The notes under the pieces are model-generated. The model was not told where the DNA came from and searched no databases. It saw nothing but the letters and a program-made list of their open reading frames with translations. From positions 1 through 64,000 of the forward strand of contig NZ_NEHB01000018.1 of the NCBI RefSeq assembly GCF_002127655.1: a stretch of DNA of 64,000 nt, in the 5' to 3' direction. The stretch is from Janthinobacterium sp. GW456P (lineage in GTDB: Bacteria > Pseudomonadota > Gammaproteobacteria > Burkholderiales > Burkholderiaceae_D). The translations under genes were made by a program, and so were the position numbers. Positions 25,463 to 34,529 of this stretch are shown piece by piece (the first letter of the stretch is position 1; every line of letters begins with the position of its first letter).

Positions 25463-26071
25463 ATGAAAAATATCGTTATCCTCATTTCCGGACGCGGCAG
25501 CAACATGGAAGCGGTCGTGCGCGCGGCGCAAGCCGAGCAATGGCCAGCCCGTATTGCCGCCGTCATCAGTAACCGGGCCGATGCCCAGGGACTGGTTTTT
25601 GCCGCGGAACATGGGATAGCGACCGCAGTCGTTGCCAACAAGGATTATGCCAGCCGAGAACAGTTCGATGCGGCGCTGCAAGCCGTGATCGACGGCTTTG
25701 CCCCCGACCTGGTCGTGCTGGCCGGTTTCATGCGCATCCTGACGCCGCCCTTCGTCGAGCATTACGCGGGGCGCATGCTCAATATCCACCCGTCGCTGCT
25801 GCCGCTGTTCCCGGGCATGGCGACGCACCGCCAGGCGCTCGCGGCGGGCGTGACGGAACACGGCGCGACCGTGCATTTCGTAACTGCCGAGCTCGATCAT
25901 GGCCCGGCCGTGGCGAGCGCGACCGTCCCCGTCTTGCCGGGCGACACAGAAGAGAGCTTATCGGCGCGCGTGCTGGTACAGGAACATCTGCTTTACCCGC
26001 GCGCCATTCGCCTGTTCATTGACGATAAACTGTCAGTCGAGCATGGCCAGGTCCGCGTGGATCCTCAATAA
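25463..26071 (+). CDS. purN: Phosphoribosylglycinamide formyltransferase
   Basis: 202 aa, usual length for PurN. The start MKNIVILISGRGSNMEAVV places the family phosphate-binding motif at the N-terminus, so the ATG at 25463 is chosen. Formyl-transfer residues lie in LNIHPSLLPLFPG (Asn, His) and in the region TAELDHGP (Asp). It adds a formyl group from 10-formyl-THF to GAR in purine synthesis. No Shine-Dalgarno sequence is visible before the ATG. The methyltransferase gene follows after 21 nt. Confidence 0.96.
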   Translation: MKNIVILISGRGSNMEAVVRAAQAEQWPARIAAVISNRADAQGLVFAAEHGIATAVVANKDYASREQFDAALQAVIDGFAPDLVVLAGFMRILTPPFVEHYAGRMLNIHPSLLPLFPGMATHRQALAAGVTEHGATVHFVTAELDHGPAVASATVPVLPGDTEESLSARVLVQEHLLYPRAIRLFIDDKLSVEHGQVRVDPQ

Positions 26072-26092
26072 AATATTACAGGAAGAATAACA

Positions 26093-27412
26093 ATGAGATT
26101 GCCTCCAGCGATACTTGCCAATGCTGAAGAAGTATTGCGCGAAATTTTACGTTTCACGGCCCCGGCCGACACCACCCTGTCGCGCTATTTCCGCGACCAT
26201 CCGCGCCTCGGTTCGCGCGAACGCGGCGCCATCGCCGAAGGCATTTATGCCGTCCTGCGCAACAAATCGTTCTTCACGGATTTCGCCGAAGCGGGCAGCG
26301 GCCCGACCATGCGCCGCCTGACCATCCTCGGCCTGGCTGAAGCGGTGGGCGCCGACTCCTTGGGCGGCCTGACGGAAGAAGAAGTGGAATGGCTGGAACG
26401 CATCACGCAGATCGACCGCAGCCTGATGCCGGCGAACATGCGCGCCAACATGCCGACCTGGCTGTTCGACAAGCTGATCGCCCAGTTCGGCGAAGCGGAA
26501 ACGATGAAGCTGGCCGATGCGCTGAACGCGCCGGCACCGCTGGACTTGCGCGTCAACTCGCTCAAGGCCACGCGCGACGACGTGATGCTGGCCCTGGCCG
26601 AAGCGCCGATTCTCAGCACGCCGACGCCGTATGCGCCGCTGGGCTTGCGCGTGATCAAGAAGCCATCGTTGCAAAACCTGCCGTTGTTCCAGAGCGGCGC
26701 CATCGAAGTGCAGGATGAAGGCAGCCAGATCCTGTCGCAGATCGTCGGCGCCAAGCGCGGCGAAATGGTGGTCGATTTCTGTGCCGGCGCGGGCGGCAAG
26801 ACCCTGGCGCTGGGCGCGCTGATGCGCAACACGGGCCGTTTGTATGCGTTCGACGTGTCGGATAAACGCCTGGCCAAGCTGAAGCCGCGCATGGCCCGCA
26901 GCGGCCTGTCGAACGTGCATCCGGTGCTGATCGCGCATGAGCGCGATGCCAAGATCAAGCGCCTGGCCGGCAAGATCGACCGCGTGCTGGTCGATGCGCC
27001 GTGCAGCGGCCTGGGCACCCTGCGCCGCAATCCGGACGTGAAATGGCGCCAGCAACCGAACTCCATCGTCGAGCTGCAAGCCAAGCAGGCCGCCATCCTG
27101 GCCGGCGCGGCGCGCCTGGTCAAGGGCGGCGGCCGCCTGGTGTACGCCACCTGCAGTTTCCTGAACGAAGAAAACGATGCGATCGCCGAGCAGTTCCTGG
27201 CTGCCAACCCCGACTTCACCCTGGTGCCGATGCACAAGGTGCTGGCCGAGCAGAAGATCGAACTGGAAATGGGCGACTACCTGAAATTGTTGCCGCACTT
27301 GCATCAGACCGACGGCTTCTTCGCCGCCGTGTTCGAGCGCAAGGTCATGCCGAAAAAAGTCTACGCCGACGAAAAGCCGGCCGACGACGTTGACGCTGAC
27401 GCAGCCGAATAA
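26093..27412 (+). CDS. rsmB: RsmB-type rRNA (cytosine-C5) methyltransferase
   Basis: 439 aa. An N-terminal NusB-like helical region is followed by the NOL1/NOP2/Sun methyltransferase domain: SAM motif DFCAGAGGKTLALGA, motif IV DAPCSGLGTLRRNPDVKW with one catalytic Cys, and ATCSFLNEENDAI with the second. RsmB methylates C967 of 16S rRNA in E. coli. This protein could also be another member of the family, so the symbol is tentative. Start follows CAGGAAGAA. It is in an operon with purN, and a large hairpin follows. Confidence 0.85.
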   Translation: MRLPPAILANAEEVLREILRFTAPADTTLSRYFRDHPRLGSRERGAIAEGIYAVLRNKSFFTDFAEAGSGPTMRRLTILGLAEAVGADSLGGLTEEEVEWLERITQIDRSLMPANMRANMPTWLFDKLIAQFGEAETMKLADALNAPAPLDLRVNSLKATRDDVMLALAEAPILSTPTPYAPLGLRVIKKPSLQNLPLFQSGAIEVQDEGSQILSQIVGAKRGEMVVDFCAGAGGKTLALGALMRNTGRLYAFDVSDKRLAKLKPRMARSGLSNVHPVLIAHERDAKIKRLAGKIDRVLVDAPCSGLGTLRRNPDVKWRQQPNSIVELQAKQAAILAGAARLVKGGGRLVYATCSFLNEENDAIAEQFLAANPDFTLVPMHKVLAEQKIELEMGDYLKLLPHLHQTDGFFAAVFERKVMPKKVYADEKPADDVDADAAE

Positions 27413-27422
27413 GCTGCTCTCG

Positions 27423-27452
27423 GGCCACCGCCGCGGCATCGCGGCGGTGGCC
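27423..27452 (+). terminator. GC-rich hairpin after the methyltransferase gene
   Basis: Perfect 13-bp stem GGCCACCGCCGCG (27423-27435) with CGCGGCGGTGGCC (27440-27452), loop GCAT. There is no T tract, so it may stabilise the 3' end or act with Rho rather than as an intrinsic terminator. Confidence 0.5.
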
Positions 27453-27537
27453 ATGCACTTGCGCCAGCCCGTCTGGCGCAGGTTGCGGGCACCCCGCCCG
27501 ATTATTTCCCCGCACTATCTTCCAGACCCCATCCGCC

Positions 27538-28896
27538 ATGAATGAAACCCCGCTGCTTAACCTGATCACTGATTTTGTCGACGATTTCCGCCAGCCGGCT
27601 ATTTTGTGGCAGGCGCTGGCGATCATTGCCTGCCTCGCCTTGAGCTGGCTGCTGGTGCGGCAGTTGCGCGTGTTCCTGCACCATCGGGCGGAAGCGGCCG
27701 CCACGCCGGCCGCGCCGGAAACCTTGCAGCGCACGGACAGTTTCATCCGCATTTTGACGCCCGTGCTGGCGGCCATGCTGCTGGGCATTGCGCAGCATTT
27801 CCTGGCCAAGTTCCAGTCGGTGAACTTGCTCAGCATCGCCATTCCCCTGTGCACCTCGATGGCGCTGGTGCGTTTCGGCTTCTATGTGCTGCGCCGCATT
27901 TTCGCCCGCCACGGCGAGATCAGCCCCACGATGTTGTTGCTGGAAAAAATCTTCACGGTGGTGGTCTGGGCCGGCATGGCCCTGTACATCACGGGCCTGT
28001 GGCCCGATTTGCATGCCTTCCTGGAAGGCATCGTCGTGCCGCTGGGACGCAACAAGGTGTCCGTGGCTGCCATCTTGCAAGCCGCTATTTCGGTCGCCGT
28101 GCTGCTGGTGCTGGCCATGTGGGCCGGTACCTCGCTCGACGAGCGCCTGATGAAAATGCAGGGCTTGCACACGTCCTTGCGCGTGGTGCTGTCGCGCATG
28201 GGCCGCGCCGTGCTGATCCTCGTTTCCGTGCTGGTCAGCCTGTCGCTGGTGGGCATCGACCTGACGGTGCTGTCCGTATTTGGCGGCGCCTTCGGCGTGG
28301 CGCTGGGCTTCGGCTTGCAAAAGATCGCCGCGAACTTCGTTTCCGGCTTCATCATCCTGCTCGACCGCAGCCTGACCATCGGCGACATGATCACCGTCGG
28401 TCAATTTACAGGCAAGGTCACGCAGATCAATACGCGCTATACTGTGTTACTGGGTGGCGATGGCGTTGAATCCATCGTGCCGAATGAAATGCTGATTTCC
28501 GGCGGCGTGCAGAACATGTCGTTGAGCAACCGCATGGTCTGGTTGTCGACGGCCGTATCGGTGGGCTATGAAACGGATCTCGATGTCATCTTCCCCTTGC
28601 TGGAAGCGGCGACGGCCAAGGTGCCGCGTGTGTCGCAAAGCAATCCGCCATCGGCGACCCTCGTGCGTTTCGGCGCCGACGGCCTCGACGTGCAGATCGG
28701 TTTCTGGATCGCCGATCCGGAAAACGGCACCGGCGGCGTGAAGTCGAATGTGAACCGCGCCATCTGGCGCACCTTGCAGGAACATAAGGTCACTGTACCG
28801 TTTCCGCAACGCGAATTGCGTATTGTTGGTACGCCTCCTGCCCCGCTCGCCAGCGCGGCAGACGGTGAGTCCCCGCCATCCGGCACCCAGCCTTAA
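27538..28896 (+). CDS. MscS-family mechanosensitive channel
   Basis: 452 aa. Several N-terminal transmembrane helices precede the pore helix TVLSVFGGAFGVALGFGLQKIAANFVSG (given in part: FGGAFGVALGFGLQKIAANF). A cytoplasmic MscS beta domain follows (DMITVGQFTGKVTQINTRYT, VPNEMLI). The family opens under membrane tension to release solutes. Transcribed alone, with 125 nt upstream and 133 nt downstream. Confidence 0.93.
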   Translation: MNETPLLNLITDFVDDFRQPAILWQALAIIACLALSWLLVRQLRVFLHHRAEAAATPAAPETLQRTDSFIRILTPVLAAMLLGIAQHFLAKFQSVNLLSIAIPLCTSMALVRFGFYVLRRIFARHGEISPTMLLLEKIFTVVVWAGMALYITGLWPDLHAFLEGIVVPLGRNKVSVAAILQAAISVAVLLVLAMWAGTSLDERLMKMQGLHTSLRVVLSRMGRAVLILVSVLVSLSLVGIDLTVLSVFGGAFGVALGFGLQKIAANFVSGFIILLDRSLTIGDMITVGQFTGKVTQINTRYTVLLGGDGVESIVPNEMLISGGVQNMSLSNRMVWLSTAVSVGYETDLDVIFPLLEAATAKVPRVSQSNPPSATLVRFGADGLDVQIGFWIADPENGTGGVKSNVNRAIWRTLQEHKVTVPFPQRELRIVGTPPAPLASAADGESPPSGTQP

Positions 28897-29029
28897 CCTC
28901 GCTGCCTGCCTCCGTTTTTGCCTGATAACACCCATTAGGGCGTACAATCACGCCTAAAATTAACTCTGCCGGACCTCCAGAGTCACTGGAGCGACCGTGC
29001 GCACGCCCTGTCCACTTGGAGTAGTAGTA

Positions 29030-30238
29030 ATGACATTGAGTTCCGTTTTACACGACGTTTTGCAGTTCATGGCCACGGGGATTACCGATCTGTCCGCATG
29101 GCAAGTTTTCCTGTACACCATGGTGGTCACCCACATCACGATCGCCAGCGTCACGATTTACCTGCACCGCCACCAGGCCCACCGCGCGCTGGAATTGCAT
29201 GCGCTTCCCAGCCATTTCTTCCGTTTCTGGCTGTGGCTGACGACGGGCCAGGTCACCAAGGAGTGGGCCGCCATCCACCGCAAGCACCATGCCAAGTGCG
29301 ATACGGAAGAAGATCCGCACAGCCCCGTGACGCGCGGCATCAAGAAAGTGTTCTGGGAAGGCGCCGAACTGTACCGCGCTGAATCGAAGAACATGGAAAC
29401 GATGGCCAAGTACGGCCACGGCACGCCGACGGACTGGATCGAGCGCAACCTGTACACCAAATACAGTTGGCTGGGCGTGGTGATCCTGTTCGTCGTGAAT
29501 TTCGTCCTGTTCGGCGTGATCGGCATTTCCGTGTGGGCCGTGCAAATGATCTGGATCCCCATCACGGCGGCCGGCATCATCAACGGCATCGGCCACTACT
29601 GGGGCTACCGCAACTATGACTGCGCCGACGCGGCCACCAACATCATTCCGTTCGGCATCCTGATCGGCGGCGAAGAGTTGCACAACAATCACCATACGTA
29701 TGCGACGTCGGCCAAGCTGTCGTCGAAATGGTATGAAATCGATATCGGCTGGGCGTATATCCGCGCGCTGGAAATGCTGGGCCTGGCCAAGGTGAAAAAG
29801 CTGGCGCCGGCACCGAAGTTTTCCCATGGCAAGATGGAGGCGGACTTCGAGACCTTGCAGTCCGTCATCGCCAACCGCTACGACGTGATGGCCAAGTATG
29901 CGAAATCGATCAAGCATGCCTGGAAGGAAGAGCTGGAACATCTGAAACACAAGGCGGAGCTGGAAAAGCGTTTCCTGAAATCATCGCGCAAGCTGATGCA
30001 GCGCGAGCCGGGCAAGCTGGCCGATGCGCACCATGAGCAACTGTCGGAACTGTTCCAGCACAGCAAGGCGCTGGAAACCATGCACCACATGCGCGTGGAG
30101 CTGGGCGCCATCTGGGAGCGTTCGCACTTTACGCGCGAGCAACTGCTGCAGAAGCTGCAAGACTGGTGCGCGCGCGCCGAAGCGTCGGGTATCCAGTCGC
30201 TGCAGGACTTTTCCTTGCGCCTGCGCAGTTATGCATAA
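29030..30238 (+). CDS. Membrane fatty acid desaturase (acyl-CoA delta-9 type)
   Basis: 402 aa from the ATG at 29030, preceded by TTGGAG. Three histidine boxes bind the di-iron site: HRHQAHR, HRKHHAKCD and HNNHH. Hydrophobic segments between them fit the integral-membrane desaturase family, which puts a double bond in saturated acyl chains. After the catalytic region is a ~120-residue charged, coiled-coil-like C-terminus (KEELEHLKHKAELEKRF). Such an extension also occurs in other betaproteobacterial members as I recall. Terminator at 30271. Confidence 0.9.
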   Translation: MTLSSVLHDVLQFMATGITDLSAWQVFLYTMVVTHITIASVTIYLHRHQAHRALELHALPSHFFRFWLWLTTGQVTKEWAAIHRKHHAKCDTEEDPHSPVTRGIKKVFWEGAELYRAESKNMETMAKYGHGTPTDWIERNLYTKYSWLGVVILFVVNFVLFGVIGISVWAVQMIWIPITAAGIINGIGHYWGYRNYDCADAATNIIPFGILIGGEELHNNHHTYATSAKLSSKWYEIDIGWAYIRALEMLGLAKVKKLAPAPKFSHGKMEADFETLQSVIANRYDVMAKYAKSIKHAWKEELEHLKHKAELEKRFLKSSRKLMQREPGKLADAHHEQLSELFQHSKALETMHHMRVELGAIWERSHFTREQLLQKLQDWCARAEASGIQSLQDFSLRLRSYA

Positions 30239-30270
30239 AGTGATGCATAAGTAAGCTGCTGCATATCAAG

Positions 30271-30294
30271 GCCCTGGTTTCCAGGGCTTTTTTT
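30271..30294 (+). terminator. Intrinsic terminator of the desaturase gene
   Basis: GCCCTGG (30271-30277), loop TTT, CCAGGGC (30281-30287), then seven T. Confidence 0.93.
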
Positions 30295-30337
30295 CGTCCC
30301 GGCACAAGGGCGGGAGGAGGGCGTGAAAATCGGGGCG

Positions 30338-30361
30338 AAAAAAAACCGCTCATCGGAGCGG
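30338..30361 (-). terminator. Intrinsic terminator of rpmB-rpmG
   Basis: On the minus strand CCGCTC-CGAT-GAGCGG is followed by eight T (plus-strand A run 30338-30345). Confidence 0.9.
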
Positions 30362-30386
30362 CTCTTTTTACAGAACACAAGATCAA

Positions 30387-30554
30387 TTACTTGATTTTGG
30401 TTTCTTTGTACGTGACGTGCTTGCGTGCTTTAGGATCGAATTTCATGATCTCCATTTTCGCAGGCGTCGTACGCTTGTTTTTGGTGGTCGTGTAGAAGTG
30501 ACCCGTACCGGCGGTCGATTCTAACTTGATTTTGTCGCGGCCTGATTTTGCCAT
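30387..30554 (-). CDS. rpmG: Ribosomal protein bL33
   Basis: 55 aa, the usual L33 length. Begins [20 protein letters not shown] and ends [10 protein letters not shown]. It lacks the zinc-binding Cys pairs, so it is the C-minus form, independent of zinc. It lies 22 nt downstream of rpmB, the standard pairing, and is followed by a terminator. Component of the large ribosomal subunit near the E site. Confidence 0.97.
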   Translation of the reverse strand: MAKSGRDKIKLESTAGTGHFYTTTKNKRTTPAKMEIMKFDPKARKHVTYKETKIK

Positions 30555-30576
30555 GATAGCTCCCTTATTCTGCTAA

Positions 30577-30813
30577 TTAGACTTTTTCGCCACGAGCGCG
30601 CATATCGACCAATACGGCGTCGATGCCGACTTTATCGATGACGCGCAGACCGGCGTTGGACAAACGCAGGGAGACCCAGCGGTTTTCAGATTCAACAAAA
30701 ATACGACGATTCTGCAAGTTAGGCAAAAAACGACGTTTGGTTTTGTTGTTTGCATGGGAAACATTGTTGCCGACCATCGGCTTCTTCCCAGTGACTTGGC
30801 AAACACGTGCCAT
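30577..30813 (-). CDS. rpmB: Ribosomal protein bL28
   Basis: 78 aa, standard length. Begins [20 protein letters not shown] and ends [10 protein letters not shown]. Only one Cys is present, so no zinc site. Preceded by AAGGAG on the minus strand (plus 30820-30825). First gene of the rpmB-rpmG operon. Confidence 0.97.
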   Translation of the reverse strand: MARVCQVTGKKPMVGNNVSHANNKTKRRFLPNLQNRRIFVESENRWVSLRLSNAGLRVIDKVGIDAVLVDMRARGEKV

Positions 30814-30966
30814 GGCGCACTCCTTAAAGATATTCCAAATTGGAAAAACGAGAGTATATCCAAAATAAGCAGATTTATCAATGACTTGCGAAAAACAATT
30901 GTGTCATGTTGCATTGGATTTATTTAACAATTTGACTTTTACCCTTCTTCCTAGGGGAAAGCACTG

Positions 30967-30984
30967 GTAAACAGCGCTGTTTAC
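30967..30984. promoter_or_regulatory. Perfect 18-bp palindrome between radC and rpmB
   Basis: GTAAACAGCGCTGTTTAC, a perfect dyad without a spacer. It lies 154 bp upstream of rpmB and 77 bp past the radC stop. It could be an operator for rpmB-rpmG; no T tract suggests a terminator. Confidence 0.5.
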
Positions 30985-31060
30985 TGTTAGACAAGCGTCC
31001 CGCTGCTGTCACGTATGTCCTTGTTTACACATGGTTAACTGTGAATCGGCTGGCGCCGGC

Positions 31061-31735
31061 CTAGATCTGGCCATGTTCCGCAAACGAATGCACTTGCCGC
31101 CCGGCCACGACGAAATGGTCGAGGATGCGCACGTCCACCAGCGACAACGCTTGCGCCAGCGCGCGCGTCAGCAATAGATCCGATTCGCTCGGTTCCGGCG
31201 AGCCGGACGGGTGGTTGTGGGCCAGCATGACGCTGGCCGCGTTGTGCAGCAGCGCCTGTTTCACCACTTCGCGCGGATACACGCTGGTGTGGGTGAGGGT
31301 GCCGCGAAACATTTCCTGCGTCGTGATCAGGCGGTTCTTGACGTCCAAAAACAACACGTGAAACGCTTCATGCGCCAGATTGCCCAGGGTTAGGCGCAAA
31401 TAATCTTTGACGGCGTGCGGCGAATGGAGGGCTTGCCCCGCCTGCAAATCTTCGATGATGGCGCGCCGCGCCAGTTCCAGCACCGCTTGCAGCTGGGCGA
31501 ACTTGGCGCTGCCCATGCCATGCACGGCGGAAAAACTCACGAGGCTGGCGCCAAACAGGCCACGCAGGGAGCCGAAGTGTTCGACCGTGTCGCGCGCCAG
31601 CTCCACGGCGCTCTTGCCGCGCACGCCCGTGCGCAGAAACACGGCCAGCAATTCCGCATCCGACAGCGACTGCGCGCCATCTTCGATCAGGCGTTCGCGC
31701 GGCCGTTCGCCGGCCGGCCAATCCTTGATGCCCAT
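31061..31735 (-). CDS. radC: RadC/YicR-family JAMM-domain protein
   Basis: 224 aa from the ATG at 31735, which gives the family N-terminus [21 protein letters not shown] longer in-frame extension runs antisense into the next gene and is rejected. An N-terminal helix-hairpin-helix region is followed by the JAMM metal site [14 protein letters not shown]. Although named for DNA repair, a repair role is not supported in E. coli; the biochemical function is unknown. Divergent from the FKBP gene, an arrangement I recall as common in related genomes. Confidence 0.93.
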   Translation of the reverse strand: MGIKDWPAGERPRERLIEDGAQSLSDAELLAVFLRTGVRGKSAVELARDTVEHFGSLRGLFGASLVSFSAVHGMGSAKFAQLQAVLELARRAIIEDLQAGQALHSPHAVKDYLRLTLGNLAHEAFHVLFLDVKNRLITTQEMFRGTLTHTSVYPREVVKQALLHNAASVMLAHNHPSGSPEPSESDLLLTRALAQALSLVDVRILDHFVVAGRQVHSFAEHGQI

Positions 31736-31855
31736 GTTGTTCTCCTGTTTGGCACCGGCGCGCGCCCCAGTGCGGCCTTCTTTGACGAAGCCATGGGGCA
31801 GGCGCGGCCAGTGTGGCTTACAATATCGTTTTGCACCAGTTACCTGAAAACTACT

Positions 31856-32311
31856 ATGTCCAACGAGCAACCAGCAGTCGTCACCGAAGCCGCTTACCTC
31901 ACCCTGCATTATCGTCTTGCTACTGTTGACGGTACTGATATTGTCACTACCTTCAGCGGAAATCCCGCGACCTTGATGCTGGGACAGGGCCAGCTGGCGC
32001 CATTCCTCGAGCAACGCCTGCTGGGCTTGCCTGAAGGCACGCACCAGACGTTCGAGCTGGCGGCCGGCGAAGGCTTTGGCGAACGCAATCCCGAGCTGGT
32101 GCAATCCGTTTCGCGCGCGACGCTGGACGAGAACTCGGTGCCGGGCGCCGACTACAAGATCGGTGACCTGGTCGACTTCGCCGCGCCGGGCGGCGGCCGC
32201 TTTGCCGGCGTGCTGCGCGAAATGCGCGAGGATTCTGCCCTGTTCGACTTCAACCATCCGCTGGCCGGCCAGCCGCTGCGTTTTGAAGTCAAGCTCATTT
32301 CGGTCCTGTAA
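31856..32311 (+). CDS. FKBP-type peptidyl-prolyl isomerase (SlpA-like)
   Basis: 151 aa. Start [20 protein letters not shown]. The FKBP core is split by an insert-in-flap domain, as in SlpA/Sly[34 protein letters not shown], then [18 protein letters not shown]. There is no metal-binding His-rich tail, which favours SlpA over SlyD. It acts as a cytoplasmic proline isomerase and chaperone. ispH follows after 9 nt, the usual partner in Proteobacteria. Confidence 0.92.
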   Translation: MSNEQPAVVTEAAYLTLHYRLATVDGTDIVTTFSGNPATLMLGQGQLAPFLEQRLLGLPEGTHQTFELAAGEGFGERNPELVQSVSRATLDENSVPGADYKIGDLVDFAAPGGGRFAGVLREMREDSALFDFNHPLAGQPLRFEVKLISVL

Positions 32312-32320
32312 GGAATAGCG

Positions 32321-33268
32321 ATGGATAAAGAACTGTTACTGGCCCAGCCCCGCGGTTTCTGCGCTGGCGTCGACCGGGCGATCGAAATCGTCGAGCGCGC
32401 CTTGCAGCAATTTGGCGCACCGATCTACGTGCGCCATGAAATCGTCCACAACGCCTATGTGGTGGCCGACTTGCGCAACAAGGGCGCCATCTTTATTGAT
32501 GACCTCGACGACGTGCCTGCTGGCAATACGCTCGTGTTTTCCGCGCATGGCGTGTCGAAAGCCGTGCGCGCCGAGGCGGAGTCGCGCGGCCTGAGCATTT
32601 TTGATGCGACTTGCCCTCTGGTCACCAAGGTTCACATGGAAGTGGGCAAGATGCGCCGCGAAGGCCGCGAGATCATCATGATCGGCCACGACGGCCATCC
32701 CGAGGTGGAAGGCACGATGGGCCAGGCCGACATGGGCATGCATCTGGTGGAAACGCTCGACGATGTGGCGGCATTGCAGGTCGCCAATCCGGACAGTCTG
32801 GCCTATGTTTCGCAAACAACGTTGTCAGTTGACGACACCAGCGACATTATTGCGGCCTTGAAAGCGAAATATCCGAATATCGCCGAGCCGAAAAAAGGCG
32901 ACATTTGCTACGCCACCACCAACCGTCAGGAAGCCGTGAAATTCATGGCGCCGCAAGTGGAAGTGGTGATCGTTGTGGGCAGCCCGAACAGTTCGAATTC
33001 GAACCGCTTGCGCGAAGTGGCCGAGAAGATGGGCACGCCCGCCTACATGGTCGACAATGCCTCGCAGATCGACCCCGCCTGGCTGGAAGGCAAGCTGCGC
33101 GTGGGTGTCACGGCTGGCGCCTCGGCGCCCGAGGTGCTGGTGCAAGCCGTCATCGACCGCTTGAAAGAGTGCGGCGTGAAGAGCGTGCGTCCGCTCGATG
33201 GCGTACAGGAAGCCGTCACGTTCCCGATGCCGAAAGGCCTCGATGGCATCAAGCGCGACGTCGCCTGA
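32321..33268 (+). CDS. ispH: 4-hydroxy-3-methylbut-2-enyl diphosphate reductase
   Basis: 315 aa, full length. Three conserved cysteines hold the iron-sulfur cluster: [10 protein letters not shown] (C14), [11 protein letters not shown] (about C98) and [11 protein letters not shown] (about C199). The substrate motif SSNSNRL is present. It makes IPP and DMAPP, the last step of the MEP pathway. AAGGAATAG is the ribosome binding site; operon with the FKBP gene. Confidence 0.97.
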   Translation: MDKELLLAQPRGFCAGVDRAIEIVERALQQFGAPIYVRHEIVHNAYVVADLRNKGAIFIDDLDDVPAGNTLVFSAHGVSKAVRAEAESRGLSIFDATCPLVTKVHMEVGKMRREGREIIMIGHDGHPEVEGTMGQADMGMHLVETLDDVAALQVANPDSLAYVSQTTLSVDDTSDIIAALKAKYPNIAEPKKGDICYATTNRQEAVKFMAPQVEVVIVVGSPNSSNSNRLREVAEKMGTPAYMVDNASQIDPAWLEGKLRVGVTAGASAPEVLVQAVIDRLKECGVKSVRPLDGVQEAVTFPMPKGLDGIKRDVA

Positions 33269-33568
33269 GCCTGCGGGACGATTGAGTATCGATGAGATAG
33301 TTGCTTCAAAACCGAATTTAATTCGGAAATGATCGGTTTATTCCAAGTTTAGTTTTTGCAAAAGATCGTTATGATTGCCTCAAGCTTGAATATGTTGTCG
33401 TTATGACTAAGCAAGGTCACGCCCGTTTTGAGTGCGTGCACCATGTTGGTGAGAACGGTCCAGGGATGGCACTGCAGGATTTCTTCCTCCGGTGCCGTTT
33501 TTGTATCAGCGACATGTTCCGGCGGAAGTTGTTCCCGAAAAATGTATATTTGATAGGGCAATCTGACC
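33269..33568. other. Intergenic region before the liv operon
   Basis: 300 bases, AT-richer than average. It contains the dyad CCGAAT-TTA-ATTCGG (33312-33326). No gene is supported, and notably there is no gene for a periplasmic branched-chain amino acid binding protein. The livH promoter must lie here, but no clear sigma70 pair was seen. Confidence 0.5.
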
Positions 33569-34498
33569 ATGGATACATTCATCCAGCAAATCATCAACGG
33601 CTTGGTGTTGGGCAGCATGTATGCCTTGATCGCCCTCGGTTACACCATGGTGTACGGCGTGTTGAACCTGATCAACTTCGCCCACGGCGATGTGCTCATG
33701 ATCGGCGCCATGGTGGGCTTGACCATCCTTAAGCTGCTGGGCATTTATGTGCCGGACTGGCCCGGCTATTTGAAACTGGCCACCGCCATCCTTGGTGCCA
33801 TTCCCATCTGTATTCTGGTCAACATCTTCATCGAGCGGGTCGCCTACCGCCGCCTGCGCAACGCCCCCCGCCTCGCCCCCCTGATTACCGCCATCGGCGT
33901 CTCCATCCTGCTGCAAACCTTCGCCATGATGATCTGGACGCGCAATCCGCTGCCATTTCCCCAGTTGCTGTCGACCGACCCGCTGCACATCGGTGGTGCT
34001 GTTATTTCCCAAACGCAGGTATTGCTGCTGGCCCTGGCCGCCATTTCCATGGGATCCCTGGTCTTACTTATTGAGAAAACCAAGATGGGCCGCGCCATGC
34101 GGGCCACGGCGGAGAACCCCCGCGTGGCGGGCCTCATGGGGGTCGATTCCGACAAGGTCATCGTCGCCACCTTTGCCATCGGCGCCGCGCTGGCCGCCGT
34201 GGCGGGCGTGATGTGGGGCGCCAACTATGCTTCGGTAAAGTTTTCGATGGGAGCGCTTCCCGGGCTGAAGGCATTTTGCGCGGCCGTGCTGGGCGGCATC
34301 GGCAATATCTATGGCGCCATGCTGGGCGGCATCCTGCTGGGCCTCATCGAGAGCCTGGGCGCCGGGTATATCGCCTATCTCACCGGTGGTTTCCTCGGCA
34401 GCAATTACCAGGATATCTTTGCCTTCATCGTGCTGATCATCGTGCTGACCCTGCGCCCGTCCGGCATCATGGGCGAACGCGTGGCCGACCGCGCCTGA
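33569..34498 (+). CDS. livH: Branched-chain amino acid ABC permease LivH
   Basis: 309 aa, about 8 hydrophobic segments. The opening (IQQIINGLVLGSMYALIALG) and YTMVYGVLNLINFAHGD are family hallmarks; the ATPase-contact loop is around MRATAENPRVAGLMGVD. One of two permease subunits of a LIV-type importer in the inner membrane. First gene of livHMGF. Confidence 0.95.
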   Translation: MDTFIQQIINGLVLGSMYALIALGYTMVYGVLNLINFAHGDVLMIGAMVGLTILKLLGIYVPDWPGYLKLATAILGAIPICILVNIFIERVAYRRLRNAPRLAPLITAIGVSILLQTFAMMIWTRNPLPFPQLLSTDPLHIGGAVISQTQVLLLALAAISMGSLVLLIEKTKMGRAMRATAENPRVAGLMGVDSDKVIVATFAIGAALAAVAGVMWGANYASVKFSMGALPGLKAFCAAVLGGIGNIYGAMLGGILLGLIESLGAGYIAYLTGGFLGSNYQDIFAFIVLIIVLTLRPSGIMGERVADRA

Positions 34499-34529
34499 CG
34501 TCATCCATAAAAACAAGGAGTTGACCATC

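Noticed and set aside
31061-32257. Longer form of RadC reaching into the FKBP gene
   Set aside because: The extra N-terminus is antisense to the FKBP gene; the ATG at 31735 gives the family start.
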